Below, piece by piece: positions 33,831 to 45,590 of a DNA stretch of 64,000 nucleotides (within the stretch, counting starts at the first letter, position 1; the number at the start of each line of letters is the position of its first letter). A model generated the notes under the pieces. The model had not been told where the DNA came from. It saw nothing but the letters and a program-made list of their open reading frames with translations, and did no database searches. The stretch is from Ctenosaura bakeri (Eukaryota > Chordata > Lepidosauria > Squamata > Iguanidae). The position numbers and the translations under genes were made by a program. The stretch spans positions 620,001 through 684,000 of the forward strand of contig CAOLHI010000074.1 of NCBI GenBank assembly GCA_948474755.1, in the 5' to 3' direction.

Positions 33831-34839
33831 CAAGGTAGTAGTAAAGAAAATAAAGAAAAGTAATTTTTCCAATCTCTAGTCAGACCATTGAGCCATTTAG
33901 TTACTCTCCATCCTTTTAGCAGAGAGAGGTCTTTCTGAAACAGACTTATTTTACCCATTCACCTGATCACCTCAGACAACAAAGATTTTCCTGCAGGCAA
34001 GTGAGCAGTCTGCTGGAAGACAGGCAAACTGAACTGTTTTCCCCAATCCCTCCAGCAGCTCTCTGCAATTCTGTGGTAGATGTGAAGAAAAGCACTTTGC
34101 CTCTTCCCCATCCAATATAGAAACATATTTTTCCACCCAAATTATTCACCAGCCCACTGCACTTACACACTGATCACAGATAAAAGCTAAATGAAATGGT
34201 AAGTTAAATGATAAGTTCTAATAGATCAGAATTTAATGGGTGGGCTCAGAGGGAAGTAAACACCTTCATGGAGCAAAGAAAACCAAGAGGACTGGTTTCA
34301 GGGAGATGGAACACTCCTTCCGTCCACCATCATTCTGGTGTATTTCTATGCTAGATGGCTAGCAGGGAAGCCTGCAGTCTGTCCAGCACAGAAACACAGT
34401 AGGCAGGCAGTGAAGCGATGTACTGCAGTACTTTTGCATCCTGCTAACCACAGAGGAAGCAATGCATTCTCTTATGCCTTCAGCATAGAATCCAATTGGA
34501 GGAGAGAGGTAATAGTCCATATCTTTCATGGGTCTGGTGCTTTTTTAACTCATAGGATTTGCTTATTCACATACTTCTCCCCTCTCTTTATAAGAAGGAC
34601 TGGCAAAAGTCTATCTGTCCTCTGCCAGCCCATCTTATGAATCAAAACTAAGCTAGTAAAATCATTGCAGGCTGGCCCCTTTGGAGAGCTTCAATACCTG
34701 CTGTAAAAATCTGAGATGCAATTGCAGGATGAAGTTGTTCATAGTCACTTAGAACACATTGGTACAATGATCACACAGTCTAGGATAACGTCTAGTGTTC
34801 TGGTCAGGTTTCCTGTGATCAGTTTCAGTTCTTGCTGCC
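33831..34839. other. No recognised gene
   Basis: No exon recognised. A block at about 34205-34270 is repeated at about 35320-35380 (see findings). The 100-codon frame 34338-34640 has no recognisable domain. Confidence 0.4.
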
Positions 34840-35138
34840 TAATGATGTAAACAGGATGCTTGAACCAGCCTTTGTCTGTGGCTGCTGCCAGGCTATGGAA
34901 CTCTTTGCCAAGGGAGGCTTGGCTGGCCCCCCTCCCTGCTTTCCTTTCACTGGTCTTTTTCTTTACACAGATCCTCAGTCTTTAACAGGTTGGGTAGATT
35001 TTAATGTTTTAAACTAACATTTTAATTGGTTGGTGTTTAATGCTTTTTATTTTTGTATTTCAGAAAGATTTTAGCTATATTGTTTCAATGTAGGGTATAA
35101 GCCACTTTGAGTACCTTATGGGAGAATAGCAGGACATT
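34840..35138 (+). mobile_element. L2-type LINE 3' end
   Basis: Starts with the end of the L2 ORF wording (GGAACTCTTTGCCAAGGGAG, coding WNSLPREA-like sequence), passes through a T-rich 3' UTR (TTTTAATGTTTTAAACTAAC) and ends near AAGCCACTTTGAGTACCTTA. This is the typical order of the L2 3' end. Confidence 0.75.
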
Positions 35139-35274
<136 letters not shown>

Positions 35275-35319
35275 ACAGAATCCCCCCTACATGTAAGTTT
35301 CACCTTGTTCATCTTGGAT

Positions 35320-35520
35320 GATAAGTTCTAGTAGATCAGTATGGAATGGGTGAGTCCAAAGGGAGGCACACACTTTATCAGGATGAAATGCCTACTGCTT
35401 TGAAAGAGGCTATAGTTTACCCTCTTTTGAAGAGGGCTTTCTTTAACCCAGAGGCATATGAGGACTACCACCCTATTGTGAATATCCCCTTTGAGGGCAA
35501 GGCAAAAGAGAGATAGCTAA
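35320..35520 (+). mobile_element. L2-type LINE reverse-transcriptase fragment
   Basis: The frame from 35424 reads LLKRAFFNPEAYEDYHPIVN followed by IPFEGKAKER and a stop. This matches the L2 reverse transcriptase block LKKPSLDPxxLxxYRPVSNLPFLGKVxEK. The R of YRP is H here. A short dead fragment. Confidence 0.75.
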
Positions 35521-38500
35521 AGGAGATGGTGATCTTAGGAGATCTTAAATCGGTATGAATGTCCAACAAATATCTAATTTCAGTGTCATTCCTTTTTTAA
35601 GATTGTGTGTGCTATGCCTCCTCTTTTTTTCCACTGGGAGGGTCCCTCAATGTTATTATCAGTGTCAGAAGAGGAAACTTTCCCCAGGAGCATAGCAGTG
35701 GAGGAAAGATTTAAATTCTCCGTTTTCATTTGCGTGTAACTTGAAGACCTACTCATGCTCCAGGATGATGCCAGTTGCATGTTAAATACAACGACACATT
35801 TAATACAGACTATTTCGGCCTGAATTATACAATATAGGAATGTGTCCAGCAACAGTAACAGCCTAAAAACCAGTGGTGATAATGCTTAGGTTTTTGAGAG
35901 CAAATCATTTGCATTTGTATTTCTGGTCTTGGTTCCCTTTGTAGACCATGTGAAGGGAGGAAGATTAATGTTTCAGAAGTTCTTAAACAACGGAGGGACA
36001 AAGCATTTGCCTCCTGAATTCTGCAAGGAGATGGTGAGGGTTGGTTGTAACATTCAACTGTTGTCTGTGTTAATTTTTCCAAAGCTTAGGATATAGGTGA
36101 CCATCTTTTTCCCTGCAGTAATGCCTCATGATTAATGTGCTGGCAGCTTGTGAGAATGCCCTCCGGCTTCTCTTCAACTGCCATTTCTTGTTGTTACCCA
36201 TGTTTCAATTATAGTAAACCCTAGCAAAACTCAGACTGGATACACCATCAAGAATCTTGCATTAGGCACTGCCCTTTGGAATGTCTTTTAATCTCCTAGT
36301 GTTTTCTCTTATATTCTGTGCCCTAACCACACCCTCCCTGAGGCTAGCTACCTACTACTGTTTCCCAAAGGCACAAGTTTGCTTTCCTTTCATTAGCCTT
36401 TGTTATAACTGTCATGATACATAAACTTAATTTGTTCATGGGATTCGCCTCTTAGTGTTTTCTTTCATGAAAACACCTACCTCAGCTGATTTAGGCACTT
36501 TAATCTTATTATTTCCTTTAATCTGCTGCTTATGTCTGAGCACAAAGGGGAAAACAAGTGAGGTTTACTTTTTCATACGGTTATGTCTTGTGAGTATCTG
36601 GTTTCGTGTGCTGTCATTGTTTGTTATATATTAACTATTTGTCAGTTTCTCATCATGGTAATTTGAGAGCTCAGGGGGTGTTGTTTTGCTTTGTTTTCAT
36701 GGCTTGAGAACAAAAGCCTGATTTCTACATTAGAGCAACACCACAGCTGTTGCTTTCTCTGGGTTACATCCCATGCCATTCTGTCAGTGGAATAATGCAG
36801 AGACCACAAAGGATGTTAAATGGCCATACTGGAAGAATTCCCAGCTGGCCTTGCACCAACATCATTATTCTATTAAGTATGTCAGGATATTGGTTTACCT
36901 AGTCAAACACTGCTTATTCAGATCATCAGTGGTTCTTGGGTAGAGATGTACTTTCAAGCACTTTTATCTGAGATCTGTTGAACTAGAGAAGCCAGAGTTT
37001 CAGCCTTGGGACTTATGCACATATTACACCATTGAGCAGCACTTTTCCCCCTTGTTTCTGTCACTTGTACTTGTTTTATATGCTCTTACATTACTGTAGT
37101 GATGTGGGATGGAGCATAGGGAAATGGCAGTCACATTACTCACACTAGAATTGGGCCACAGTCACACACAATGGCTGACATCCTGTAAGTCAGCTACAAT
37201 GTTGTAAGTTAAGAATATGACTGTATGTTTTCTATTCACATTTACAATTGTAGTACCATTGTGATAATTGTAAATGACCCCTGAACCCAGCTTAAAAGCT
37301 AGTCAGCCAAAAAACCAAAAACTTTTCACATCTATAATAATATATGCAAAATTTGCAGTTGATGACTTCTGCTGTGTTATTACTCATATTGGCTGAGATC
37401 CTGCATCAGAGGCATTGCTGCAATATCATAGCTATGCTCCACCTCCTGCTCCAACCCTTGAAGCTTACCTTAAAAGCCAGTTAGCTATCCCAAGCAATGG
37501 AGTTCTGCCACTCTAGTGAGTGGGGACCACAGGATGATGTGACCAGCCCCCTTCCATCAGTGAGTGATAATGCAGTAAAACATTAAGGCAGGATAGTGCA
37601 AGGGTCCCTGCTTTTTCTCCTCACACTAAACTATTGTTATAAATAGAAGATGGTGACCACTATCAGGGCAGGAGTCAGTAGCCCCATCCGAAGGGTAAAT
37701 AGTTTGATGAGTAACCAGAGAGGGGTTGTGGCTCGTTTGTCAAGCACATGCTTGTAAAAGATCCTGGAACTGATCTTTGAACAGTTTCTCTTTAAATAAT
37801 AGGGTCCAGATAAACTTTGTTCTCAGCTGATGATAGTCAGTACTGGTCTGACACACCATGAAACAGCTCCGTTTGGTAGCCTCTGTTATCTTTGCATACT
37901 ACCAGAAGCAGAAATGAAATGTTGGAAAGGGTAGATGCTCCCCTGAGACTTTTTTCCTATCTAAAATGTTTTAACTTCTCACATAAAATCTTAAACAGAT
38001 CTTCTACAGCTTTATTAAAGCTAAGAAGACATGGGTTTGAATGTGCCTAGGAGTAATTTAAAAGCTACTACGACAAAAAATGCAATCACTCCCTGGTTTC
38101 ATTCTCACTGAGGTGGTAAAACTTTCTGGGTTATATACTACTTCCTTGCAGACAGAGAGGGGTTACTCCTGTGATTGAATTGTTGAACATTTCTTACACA
38201 ATTGTACACTTTCACCATGCACAAACAAACAAACATCCTTCAGTGTAGAAAGTCCTCAAGAAGGCTAGTGTTTTCTTATTGCTATCAAGTTTTCTGCACT
38301 GATAGATTGCTTTGCGTGAAAAAGTGGTAAGTCATGCATGAAAACGTTCAGAGTGGTGTAGAAACACAGTGAAAAATAGGCTAGTACATACTAGCTACAA
38401 GTTTGAGGGTCAACTCCAGGAAAATAAAGAAGTGCTCCTTTTATCAGACATCCAGTTAGAAAATACATAAAGGCAGTCATTTTTAGCATGCTTATTCAGA

Positions 38501-38647
38501 GGTATATTGTATTTAATTCATAAAGATTTAATTCTAAACATGTGTGTTTACAAAGAGGCTGTGGATCACAAAATGTTGGATTATAGTAAATCTCTCCTCA
38601 TTCAAGGGACTGCATTGGAGTATAAGAGTTAGTTATCAGTTACATTT
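35521..38647. other. No recognised gene
   Basis: About 3.1 kb with few repeats that I can name. The frames at 35586-36082 (minus) show no domain. Some parts (for example 36100-36200 and 36700-36900) have mixed, low-repeat composition and could be unique or weakly conserved. Confidence 0.4.
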
Positions 38648-38840
38648 CTACACCATTTGACAGTGCAAAGCACTCCCTTAGTGGTTTACAATGTGTGTTA
38701 GCTCATTGCCCCCAACAAGCTGGGTACTCATTTACTGAGCTATAGAAAGATGGAAGGCTGAGTCAACCTGGAGCCCTGCAAGGTCAGATTCACGAGATTG
38801 TGGCTGCAGTACCAGCATTTAACCACTGCACCACCAGGGC
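38648..38840 (-). mobile_element. tRNA-headed SINE with L2/MIR-like tail
   Basis: On the minus strand it starts GCCCTGGTGGTGCAGTGG (A-box-like head), and further on has GGTTGACTCAGCCTTCCAT, GAGTACCCAGCTTGTTGGGG and GTAAACCACTAAGGGAGTG. This is a widespread squamate SINE layout with a 3' part resembling L2-mobilised SINEs. The family name is not certain. Confidence 0.65.
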
Positions 38841-38879
38841 ACAGCAAGGGGTCAAACATCTATTCTGATGCCCAGCACC

Positions 38880-40110
38880 CTCCCTATTTGAGTTGGCACA
38901 GATGGGTTTTCTGGTATTTTGAGGGAATCCTTGGGAATTTCAACAGCCACACTGGACAAACATTTCAGCACCAATTTGGGACTTTCATGGCCACCATAAC
39001 AACCATGGAGCTATCTCATTAAATCATCAGCCCAGCATATAATACAAATATACTCTCAGTTTGGTCACTGCATCAGGGTATATAAACAGGATGTTCTGAA
39101 ACTGTTGTTATCATCCCATTCTCATGGTGGGAGAAGTTCTTCAAAGGAAGTTGCTGATAAACTGACATGCACACCTTCAAGGACAGGGAACCAATTAAAA
39201 TAGTCCCTTCCTTGGAAATTTATGGAATCCAAAGGATACCTCATTGATTTGGAGGTTTTTCAGTTGATAGAGCTCTGATCTCACCAGGACTAATTTGTTA
39301 GGAAATGGTGAGAAAACACAGACAGTCATCATGGTCATGTTCTCCATGAAAAAGACTGAACATGAACAAGAACTTACCTAGCAAGTTGCATTAAAAGCAT
39401 TCCTCCCACAACCTTCATTGCAATTTCAAGTGAGCATTCAGCATATTTGTTGTTTTTTATCAAACTTGCTTTTTCTTGAACCCGCTAAACTATTGTTGCT
39501 GTGTGCCTTCAAGACATTTCTGACTTATTGCAACTCTAAGCTTGATGTGCCTGACGTCAGTGGGTTTCCATGGTCAAGCAGGGAATTGAATCCTGGTCTC
39601 CAAGGTCAAAGTCCAGCTTTCACACACTGTACCACACTGACTCTCTAACCAGCTAAATAGATCCCTATTATTACTCAATATCTCCCTGATGTCATTGGAG
39701 ATGGTCATAGGAAGTTTGGAGTAGAATGGCATCAGCAGGATGATTAGACCTAATTCTTATTTCTCTTTACCATCTGAGTATGGCTACTCAGGTCTTGGAT
39801 TGGTGTCTGGAGACAACAGTGGGCTGGATGAGGCACTCAGGATTCCCTTGTCCTGGAATTTGGGGAACTCCCTGTTTTCAGTGGGGTTGCATTTCCTTTG
39901 AAGGAACAGGTTATAATCTAGGGGTTCCCTTACATGCATCATTGTCATTGGAGGCACAGTTGAAGATACAATGTGTTTTTCCAGTGATAGACAGAGGCAG
40001 CTTGGCCACAGCAATCCAGGCACTTGTGACCTTAAAAGTGGCTAATTGTGGAGATACACTTTTCATGGCACCAGATTTGACAAGGTTTGATATGCCAGAA
40101 CCTAAGATTT
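38880..40110 (+). mobile_element. L2-type LINE remnant
   Basis: 38900-39020 encodes a FEGILGNFNSHTG segment resembling the L2 endonuclease LLLGDFNxH block. 39690-39745 reads like the L2 RHGxxFGxxxHQxADD active-site region in eroded form. 39780-40080 encodes LDWCLETTVGWMRHSGF, LGVPLHASLSLEAQ and LATAIQALVTLK, matching the C-terminal part of L2 ORF2. Most of the reverse transcriptase between is missing, and a SINE lies in the gap at 39495-39648. Clearly dead. Confidence 0.75.
39495..39648 (-). mobile_element. SINE, Sauria-type
   Basis: Reverse orientation: TTGTTGCTGTGTGCCTTCAAG (the RTE-like tail reversed) followed by TTTCTGACTTATTGCAACTC, and then CCATGGTCAAGCAGGGAATT near the head. The middle portion is shortened. 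Confidence 0.75.
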
Positions 40111-40202
40111 AGTGTTCATGGCACAGGAATCCTGAGTTTGGAAACCCTGTCTCCAAATATAGTTGGCATTATGTTGGCTGGTGCCTTCCATACAAGTGAG
40201 CT

Positions 40203-40334
40203 GGTGAATCCACTCTGTATTTTAATCTAAACTTTGAAGGGGCTATTCAGTGTGCCTAATCCTATTCCCCAAATATGTTCAGCATCTTGAGCATCTGCCC
40301 TAAAGTTCAAACTAAAACCTAAAGTGGATTCACC
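40203..40334. mobile_element. Palindromic element X, copy 1
   Basis: 132 bp with inverted arms: GGTGAATCCACTCTGTATTTTAA at the left and TTAAACC-type text ending AAAGTGGATTCACC at the right. A second copy (41300-41414 plus 42792-42810) is split by an LTR. A possible MITE of unknown superfamily. Confidence 0.55.
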
Positions 40335-41299
40335 ATCCCACTGACATAAAAACCGTGACTGCTGGTGGTGACACTAACTCTTTAAGGTTTTTGCCACTAT
40401 TCATCCAGGTTTTGACTTGCATTTTGCTGTGTATCTTTGCTTACCTATGGGCTCTCTTCTGGTTTTATTGTTTTGTTGGTTTATTTTATTTTATTGTGTT
40501 TTACTAGCCATTCTAATGGAATGCAGCTTTAAATATTGTTGTTTTTGTTGTTTTTATGGAGGGGGAGGAAGGAAGGAACATTCCATTATATAAAGTGGAT
40601 TGCTAGAAAAATAATCATGTGGTATATGTTTTTATTTTGTTCTGTTTTCCTTCTGGACATGAATTTTGTATTTTGCTGTTGGAAGGTCTTTGGAAAGTTA
40701 AACTATTTTTAAAGTATCTTCCCATTAAGATAATTAATTGCCTTCTTAATATCCGTTATCATGTGACCAATGCCATTTTTACCCAGACATTTATGCTGTT
40801 TATTGGCTGTCAAACCAATTATAGTCAGTTTACAGATACTCTGATGACACAAAGAGCAACATAAGTTGTACCAAAGTATATAAAAATGCACACCCACTGT
40901 ATTTAAAAATACACAGATAGGCAACCAAATCAGAACGTTCTCATCCACAGAGGAAATAGTAAAGAAGTAAACCCCTGGGAAGAAAAGTCAAGGGCAATAA
41001 AACAGAAACCATTGGCATTACCGCCACAACCTAAAATAGAGGTCAGCAGTTAGGTACTCTTTGTGGAGTGAAAGTTACAAGTTATTCTGCAAGTTAGAAG
41101 GGGCATGGACAGTAGGGTGGCTGTGGAAACAGAACTAATCCTCCAACCCATCCACAATGCCCTGGCTATAAAATAAGTTGTATGGAGAAGGCCCTAAGCT
41201 GTTGGCAGCACTTGTGCTTTCCCCATTTCTGACCTCCATCTGCTTTTGGGGGTAGGGAGGTAATCAAGGTATCCTCTACAGTGGTAATTGGTAGCTTCC
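40335..41299. other. No recognised gene
   Basis: AT-rich sequence with T-rich runs near 40440-40560. Neither the 81-codon frame 40619-40864 (plus) nor its reverse shadow has a recognisable domain. Confidence 0.4.
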
Positions 41300-41414
41300 A
41301 GATCAGTGGGGCCATAAATCTACCCCAGGTTTTAGTCTGCCCTTTTAAAGACCATTTACTCTATCCCCAAAATAGGCTCAATAGCTTGGATAGCTTCTTT
41401 AAAGTTAAAACCAA

Positions 41415-42791
41415 TTGTTACCCCCAAAGTATGGGTGATTCAGGGGTCTACCTGTGATGCCGGTGCATCTGTGAAATGATGGAGAATATTAACTCAAAGA
41501 GGAGGCCTGCAAGAGGGAGGTAACCGTAAGAGATTTTTTATACCTGTGTACACTGGTACTAATGCAGAGAAGAACCAACCAGAAATCCAAAGGTAAGTTT
41601 ATTTGCTTTATTGGAAGAACTGCAATCACACACATGAAATCCATACAGTCTTATAATCACACAAGGCTACCTGAAGGAAAAAGGGAGGAAAGGTTTGAAT
41701 AGTGAGAATTCAGGGAGAAGTGGATATTATTTACCAATCCAGTAGAGAAGCAAAGAGCAATGTGGCTTAGGCCCTTTTTGCACAGGTTTCCTGTCATGAG
41801 ACAGCCCCGTGAACCTCGCGGGAGTGGGAGCGTCGCTCCGCACAACGCACTTCCACTTCCGCCGGGCTCACGGGGCTGAAGCGGCGCGAGCGCGGGTTTT
41901 TTGATTTTCGCTTCGAAGTGAAAATCACCCTCGCTCGCACAATGCTCCCAGCGCCTGCGCGCACTTACCTCTTGTGCGGAGCGTCGGGGAGGCGGCCGGG
42001 TCACGCTTCCTTCCCTCCGCCCCTGCGGAAGGAAGGGGCGGGGCACTAGCGTGACGGACACGACACCTCCTGCTTCGCGCGTGCGCGGGGGGGCAGATGC
42101 AACAAGCTCCTTTCTCGCACGCGGGGGGGATGGACGGGACAGGCTCCTTTCTCTCACGCGCAGGGGGACGGACGGACGCGCGAGCCACCGCCGCCTCCGG
42201 GAGGCTGCCGCTTTCCCGCTCGTTCCTTCACCTGCGGAAGGAAGGAGGGGAAGCGGCAGCCTCCCGGAGAAGGCTTCTTGCGTGAGCCGCCCTCCCCCAC
42301 TCGCGCTAGAAGTCTTAATGCGAAAAGGGCCTTAGACTAGGAGTACAAGGACAGTACACATATGGGAATCAGAATGGCAGAGTGATGAGCAACAGCCAGT
42401 GTAATGTGCATTGGCTAGCCCAAAATTGGGGTTACATACCTCGTTTTCGTCTGGAGGGCAAAGGTGTTAATGAATTTCTGGTAGCACAAACAATGGGGTC
42501 TGGAACAGACTAACAGTCTTAGTGTTAGGTGACAAAGGCTAATGAGAATCATGATAGCTTCTTGATTGCTGGGCAGGTGTGAGGACAAAAGGGAAATTTG
42601 GTAGTCGGAGGAAAAGAGACTAAGACAATCAGTTATCCTGTGGGAACATCGCAGTTGCTATAGTCTCTAAAGCTTGAGTCACTGAAGGCTAACTTTAAGC
42701 TCATTATTATTGGAATTCCCCTGGTGATTTCCTGACTATGCCATAAGATCTTACCTGACCCCAAAGCTTGGGGGTGTGTGGCCTGGCAACA
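41415..42791 (-). mobile_element. Solo LTR, family 2 (copy D) carrying a MITE
   Basis: In element sense it runs TGTTGCCAGG to GGGGGTAACA. CCAA duplications (41411-41414 and 42792-42795) are deduced by comparing the interrupted element X with its intact copy, and there is one extra T at the left end. Two AATAAA signals lie on the minus strand (plus 41598-41603 and 41607-41612). It aligns with copies E and F outside the MITE; the U3 end differs and the TATA region is eroded. It is 1.38 kb because a 562-bp MITE sits inside. Confidence 0.85.
41770..42331. mobile_element. CpG-rich Harbinger-like MITE in LTR D
   Basis: Ends GGCCCTTTTTGCACAGG and GCGAAAAGGGCC, with perfect TTA duplications (41767-41769 and 42332-42334). 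It is 562 bp, extremely G+C- and CpG-rich, unlike the surrounding AT-rich DNA. A segment CACTTACCTCTTGTGCGGAGCG matches MITE F (CACTTACCTTGTGTGCGGAGCC) and shows the orientation. Relative to the LTR it is inverted compared with copies E and F. The long open frames across it are a by-product of high G+C. Confidence 0.82.
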
Positions 42792-42809
42792 CCAAGGCAG
42801 ATTCACCAT

Positions 42810-43154
42810 CCTACTGACAAGGAAACTGCCAACCACCACTGATCCAATATACATTTTGAAACACACTTGTGCTAACAGTGAGCCAAAGCCTGTGTTAGTC
42901 AGTCCTTATGTTATACCACATGTGGATACTTTCCTTCCTACCTGTCCAGCATACAAACCAAGAAACTGCTGGGGAGGACATAGAGCACTTGATCTCTTCA
43001 CCAAGCTTCTGCCGCTGAGAATTCTGATGGGGTCCTATTTGAGGAAGCAGCAAAGCAGTGAAGAAACCTCTTTTACTCCTCTCATTGCTACCTGATAAAC
43101 ACAGCCCTGTCTTCTTACCCATGTTCAGTCTTCCTCCAGGGTTGTAAATTTTCA
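42810..43154. other. No recognised feature
   Basis: Mixed-composition sequence between LTR D and repeat R1. Nothing named. Confidence 0.4.
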
Positions 43155-43510
43155 CTTTTTCATTCTTGAAGGAAGAAACAAGTGATTTTAGCAATATTCT
43201 TCCTACTGTTAAGATAGTCCTCAAAAACTATTCAGTTTTTAAAAACTATTTGTAGTTTGGGATTTTTCAACTTTCCCGCACAAAGACCATATGTCGTATT
43301 TTTGCACAGGAAACTGGAAATCTCATTTTCTGCACAATATGTTATGTTTTTGTTTTCCACAGAAAACGTGGTTTTCAGTGCAGAAAAAAAAAGTCTGCAA
43401 AGAAAACAAGGGGAAGGTTCTTGCACAGAAAAATCCTGAGCTTTGATGATTCTTGACAGAAGGGAATTCTCTGCATCAGAGTTTTCTGACACTCAGGAAA
43501 CACCTTTTTC
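43155..43510 (+). repeat. Unclassified repeat R1, copy 2
   Basis: Opens TTCATTCTTGAAGGAAGAAA then CAAGTGATTTTAGCAATATT, as in copy 1, and contains repeated TTTTCTGCACA and GCAGAAAA motifs, though the 16-bp palindrome is not exact here. Non-coding. Confidence 0.65.
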
Positions 43511-43598
43511 CACATTTCTGAGCATTCTTTCCACTTCTATCTTCTTTGCAGAGAATGTGATCAGTCTCTCTCATTTCCCAATTGTCTAGTGAGACTAG

Positions 43599-44000
43599 GG
43601 CCCCTTCCTCAGGAGGCTCTCATACTAGCATGGGGACCGGAGAGGAGCAGGATCATGACGATGCTTCCATGAGATATCATCATGTTCCCATCATTCTCCC
43701 ATCACCAGCCAGTGCAATTTCAGGTTTTTCCTGTCAATGACCCCCAGTCATGCAACTGTCCCACACTTACCTTCCCTGCAGAAGGCCCAGAAGTGCAATG
43801 GAGGTGCTTCCTGCCCCAGTGCAGCATGGGAAAGTGTCTGGCCACACTGCAGAAGGAAGACACATGTTCATTATGCTCCCTTCCTCAGGGAGTCTGTCCA
43901 GTGCAGACAGGAGCATTCCTGTCATGCTCCATTCCCAGCAGAGGCACTGCCAGGATTGTGTCTAGAGGACAATGCAAGAAGGTAAGGTGTGCAAAGGGCC
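43599..44000. mobile_element. Harbinger-like MITE
   Basis: Ends GGCCCCTTCC and GTGCAAAGGGCC, with CTA/TAG-type flanks. The interior shares ATGACCCC.A.TCATGCAA, CTTCCTGCCC and GGAAGGTAAGTG-type blocks with the MITE at 20681-21113. Non-coding. Confidence 0.72.
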
Positions 44001-44500
44001 TAGGACATTGACAAGATCACTAGTCTGTCACTGAAAAATCACTGAAAGCATTCAAGACGTGAGATAGAACATACTTTAAAGTGAGGTGGGAAGTGGGATG
44101 AAATTTCCCAGAGCAGTATGTGTTGTGAGTGATCTGTGTTGTTCTGCTACATGTTTTGTGGTGGTTTGGTCTTGACTGGGGAATGAACGCCTCCACTGCT
44201 GAACTGATAAAACTGGTTTGTTGAACTAGAACAAGACAGCTGACTATAATTTTGGGCTGTCCTTGAGAGCACTGCTATGAAGTCTTGATGAGTACCTGTA
44301 AGTTTAAAAATTACCATTGGCTCCTAGAGTATAGTGCCACATTACAGTTGGGTTGCTTAACTGAAGGTGCAGTCTTATAACTCCTTGTCAAAATGAATTC
44401 AGGGGAATTTACTTCTGTAAGGTCACACTATGAATGCTCCAATCCACACATACATAGCTCACTGCTCATACAAAATGACAGCATGTGATTCTGAGACAGA

Positions 44501-44680
44501 GGCCGTTTCTGCACAAGTCTGTTATAGCGCGATGATTCCACTTTCGACCTCCTATGGAATCCTGGGGTTTGCAGTTTTAGGAGGGGCCATCCAGCCCCTC
44601 CCAAAACTGCAAACCCCAGGATTCCATAGGAGGTTGAAAGTGGAATCATCGCGCTATAACAGACTCGTGTGGAAATGGCC
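44501..44680. mobile_element. Palindromic MITE, near-perfect hairpin (copy P)
   Basis: 180 bp with arms of nearly 90 bp that pair almost perfectly around a CATCC centre at about 44588-44592. Ends are GGCCGTTTCTGCAC and GTGTGGAAATGGCC, with exact AGA duplications (44498-44500 and 44681-44683). The high arm identity suggests a recent insertion, or recent arm homogenisation. Confidence 0.9.
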
Positions 44681-44837
44681 AGAATTCAATTTCTAAGGTT
44701 GGGAGTGACTTCACTGATTCCCCGTAGAGTTTGTGAACAGTTTTAGCAAATGATGAGTAGATGGTCAATGGCTGGTTTTCACCAAGAATAATAGAAAGAG
44801 GAAAAATAAGGACCAAAAAAAAAGTTTCCATCTATGC

Positions 44838-44889
<52 letters not shown>

Positions 44890-44890
44890 T
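44838..44890. repeat. (AAT)n microsatellite
   Basis: About 17 uninterrupted AAT units. Confidence 0.97.
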
Positions 44891-44994
44891 CTGTCTTCCC
44901 ATGTATGCCACAACTAGGGATGAAATAAATATTCAAAAATATTCTGAAAATGTTTTTTAAAAAAGTCTGATAAGTATCTTGGTGGCATGGAACT

Positions 44995-45590
44995 TACTCA
45001 AGTTCAAAACTTACATAGTTGATGTTGAAAGCAGCATTTTCTGCACAGAAAATAATTTTCAGAGAAATATCATTTCCTCTACTCAAAAAAAAAAGAAAAG
45101 TGTTTCCTTTGCCTAAAATTGGGCACTTATTCTGCACAAAATTCACACTTGGTTGATCTGCATTGAAAACAGCAATTTTTGCACAGCAAAGTATTTTTCT
45201 GGGTAGAAATGGGAAATGGTATTTTCTGTATCAAACAAAAACATCCAAGTTTTGCACAGAGTGAATTTAAAACTGTGAGTAGGCTTCAAAAACTGTGAGG
45301 ATTTCACAGACTTTGGTCATTTCCACACTACACTGTTATAGTGCTCTTATTCCACTTTCAACATGCTATGGAATCCTGGGGCTTGCAGTTTAGAGAGGGG
45401 CCTTTAGAATTCTCAACCAGAGAGTTCTTTGGCCTCAGTAAACTACCAGAATTCCACAGGATGTTGAAAGTGGAGTAATAACACAATAACAGTGTAGTGT
45501 GGAAATTGACTTTGTCACAATGGGAAGAAAATTGCTAAAATTACTCATTGCTTCCTTTGAGGGAAAAAAAATAGTGAAAAATTACATCAC
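44995..45590 (-). repeat. Unclassified repeat R1, copy 3, split by a MITE
   Basis: Reverse-orientation copy of R1, containing TTTTCTGCACAGAAAA at 45037-45052 and, near its far end, GGGAAGAAAATTGCTAAAAT and TTACTCATTGCTTCC (the R1 opening block reversed). The palindromic MITE at 45315-45510 lies inside. Confidence 0.65.
45315..45510. mobile_element. Palindromic MITE (copy M) inside repeat R1
   Basis: 196 bp; ends GGTCATTTCCACACTACACT and AGTGTAGTGTGGAAATTGAC, with TTT on both sides. Its internal blocks are the same as those of copies L, N and P. Confidence 0.85.

Noticed and set aside
41657..42335. Long Arg/Pro-rich open frames on both strands
   Set aside because: They lie over a GC-rich MITE where stop codons are rare. 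Both strands are open at once, as expected from composition.
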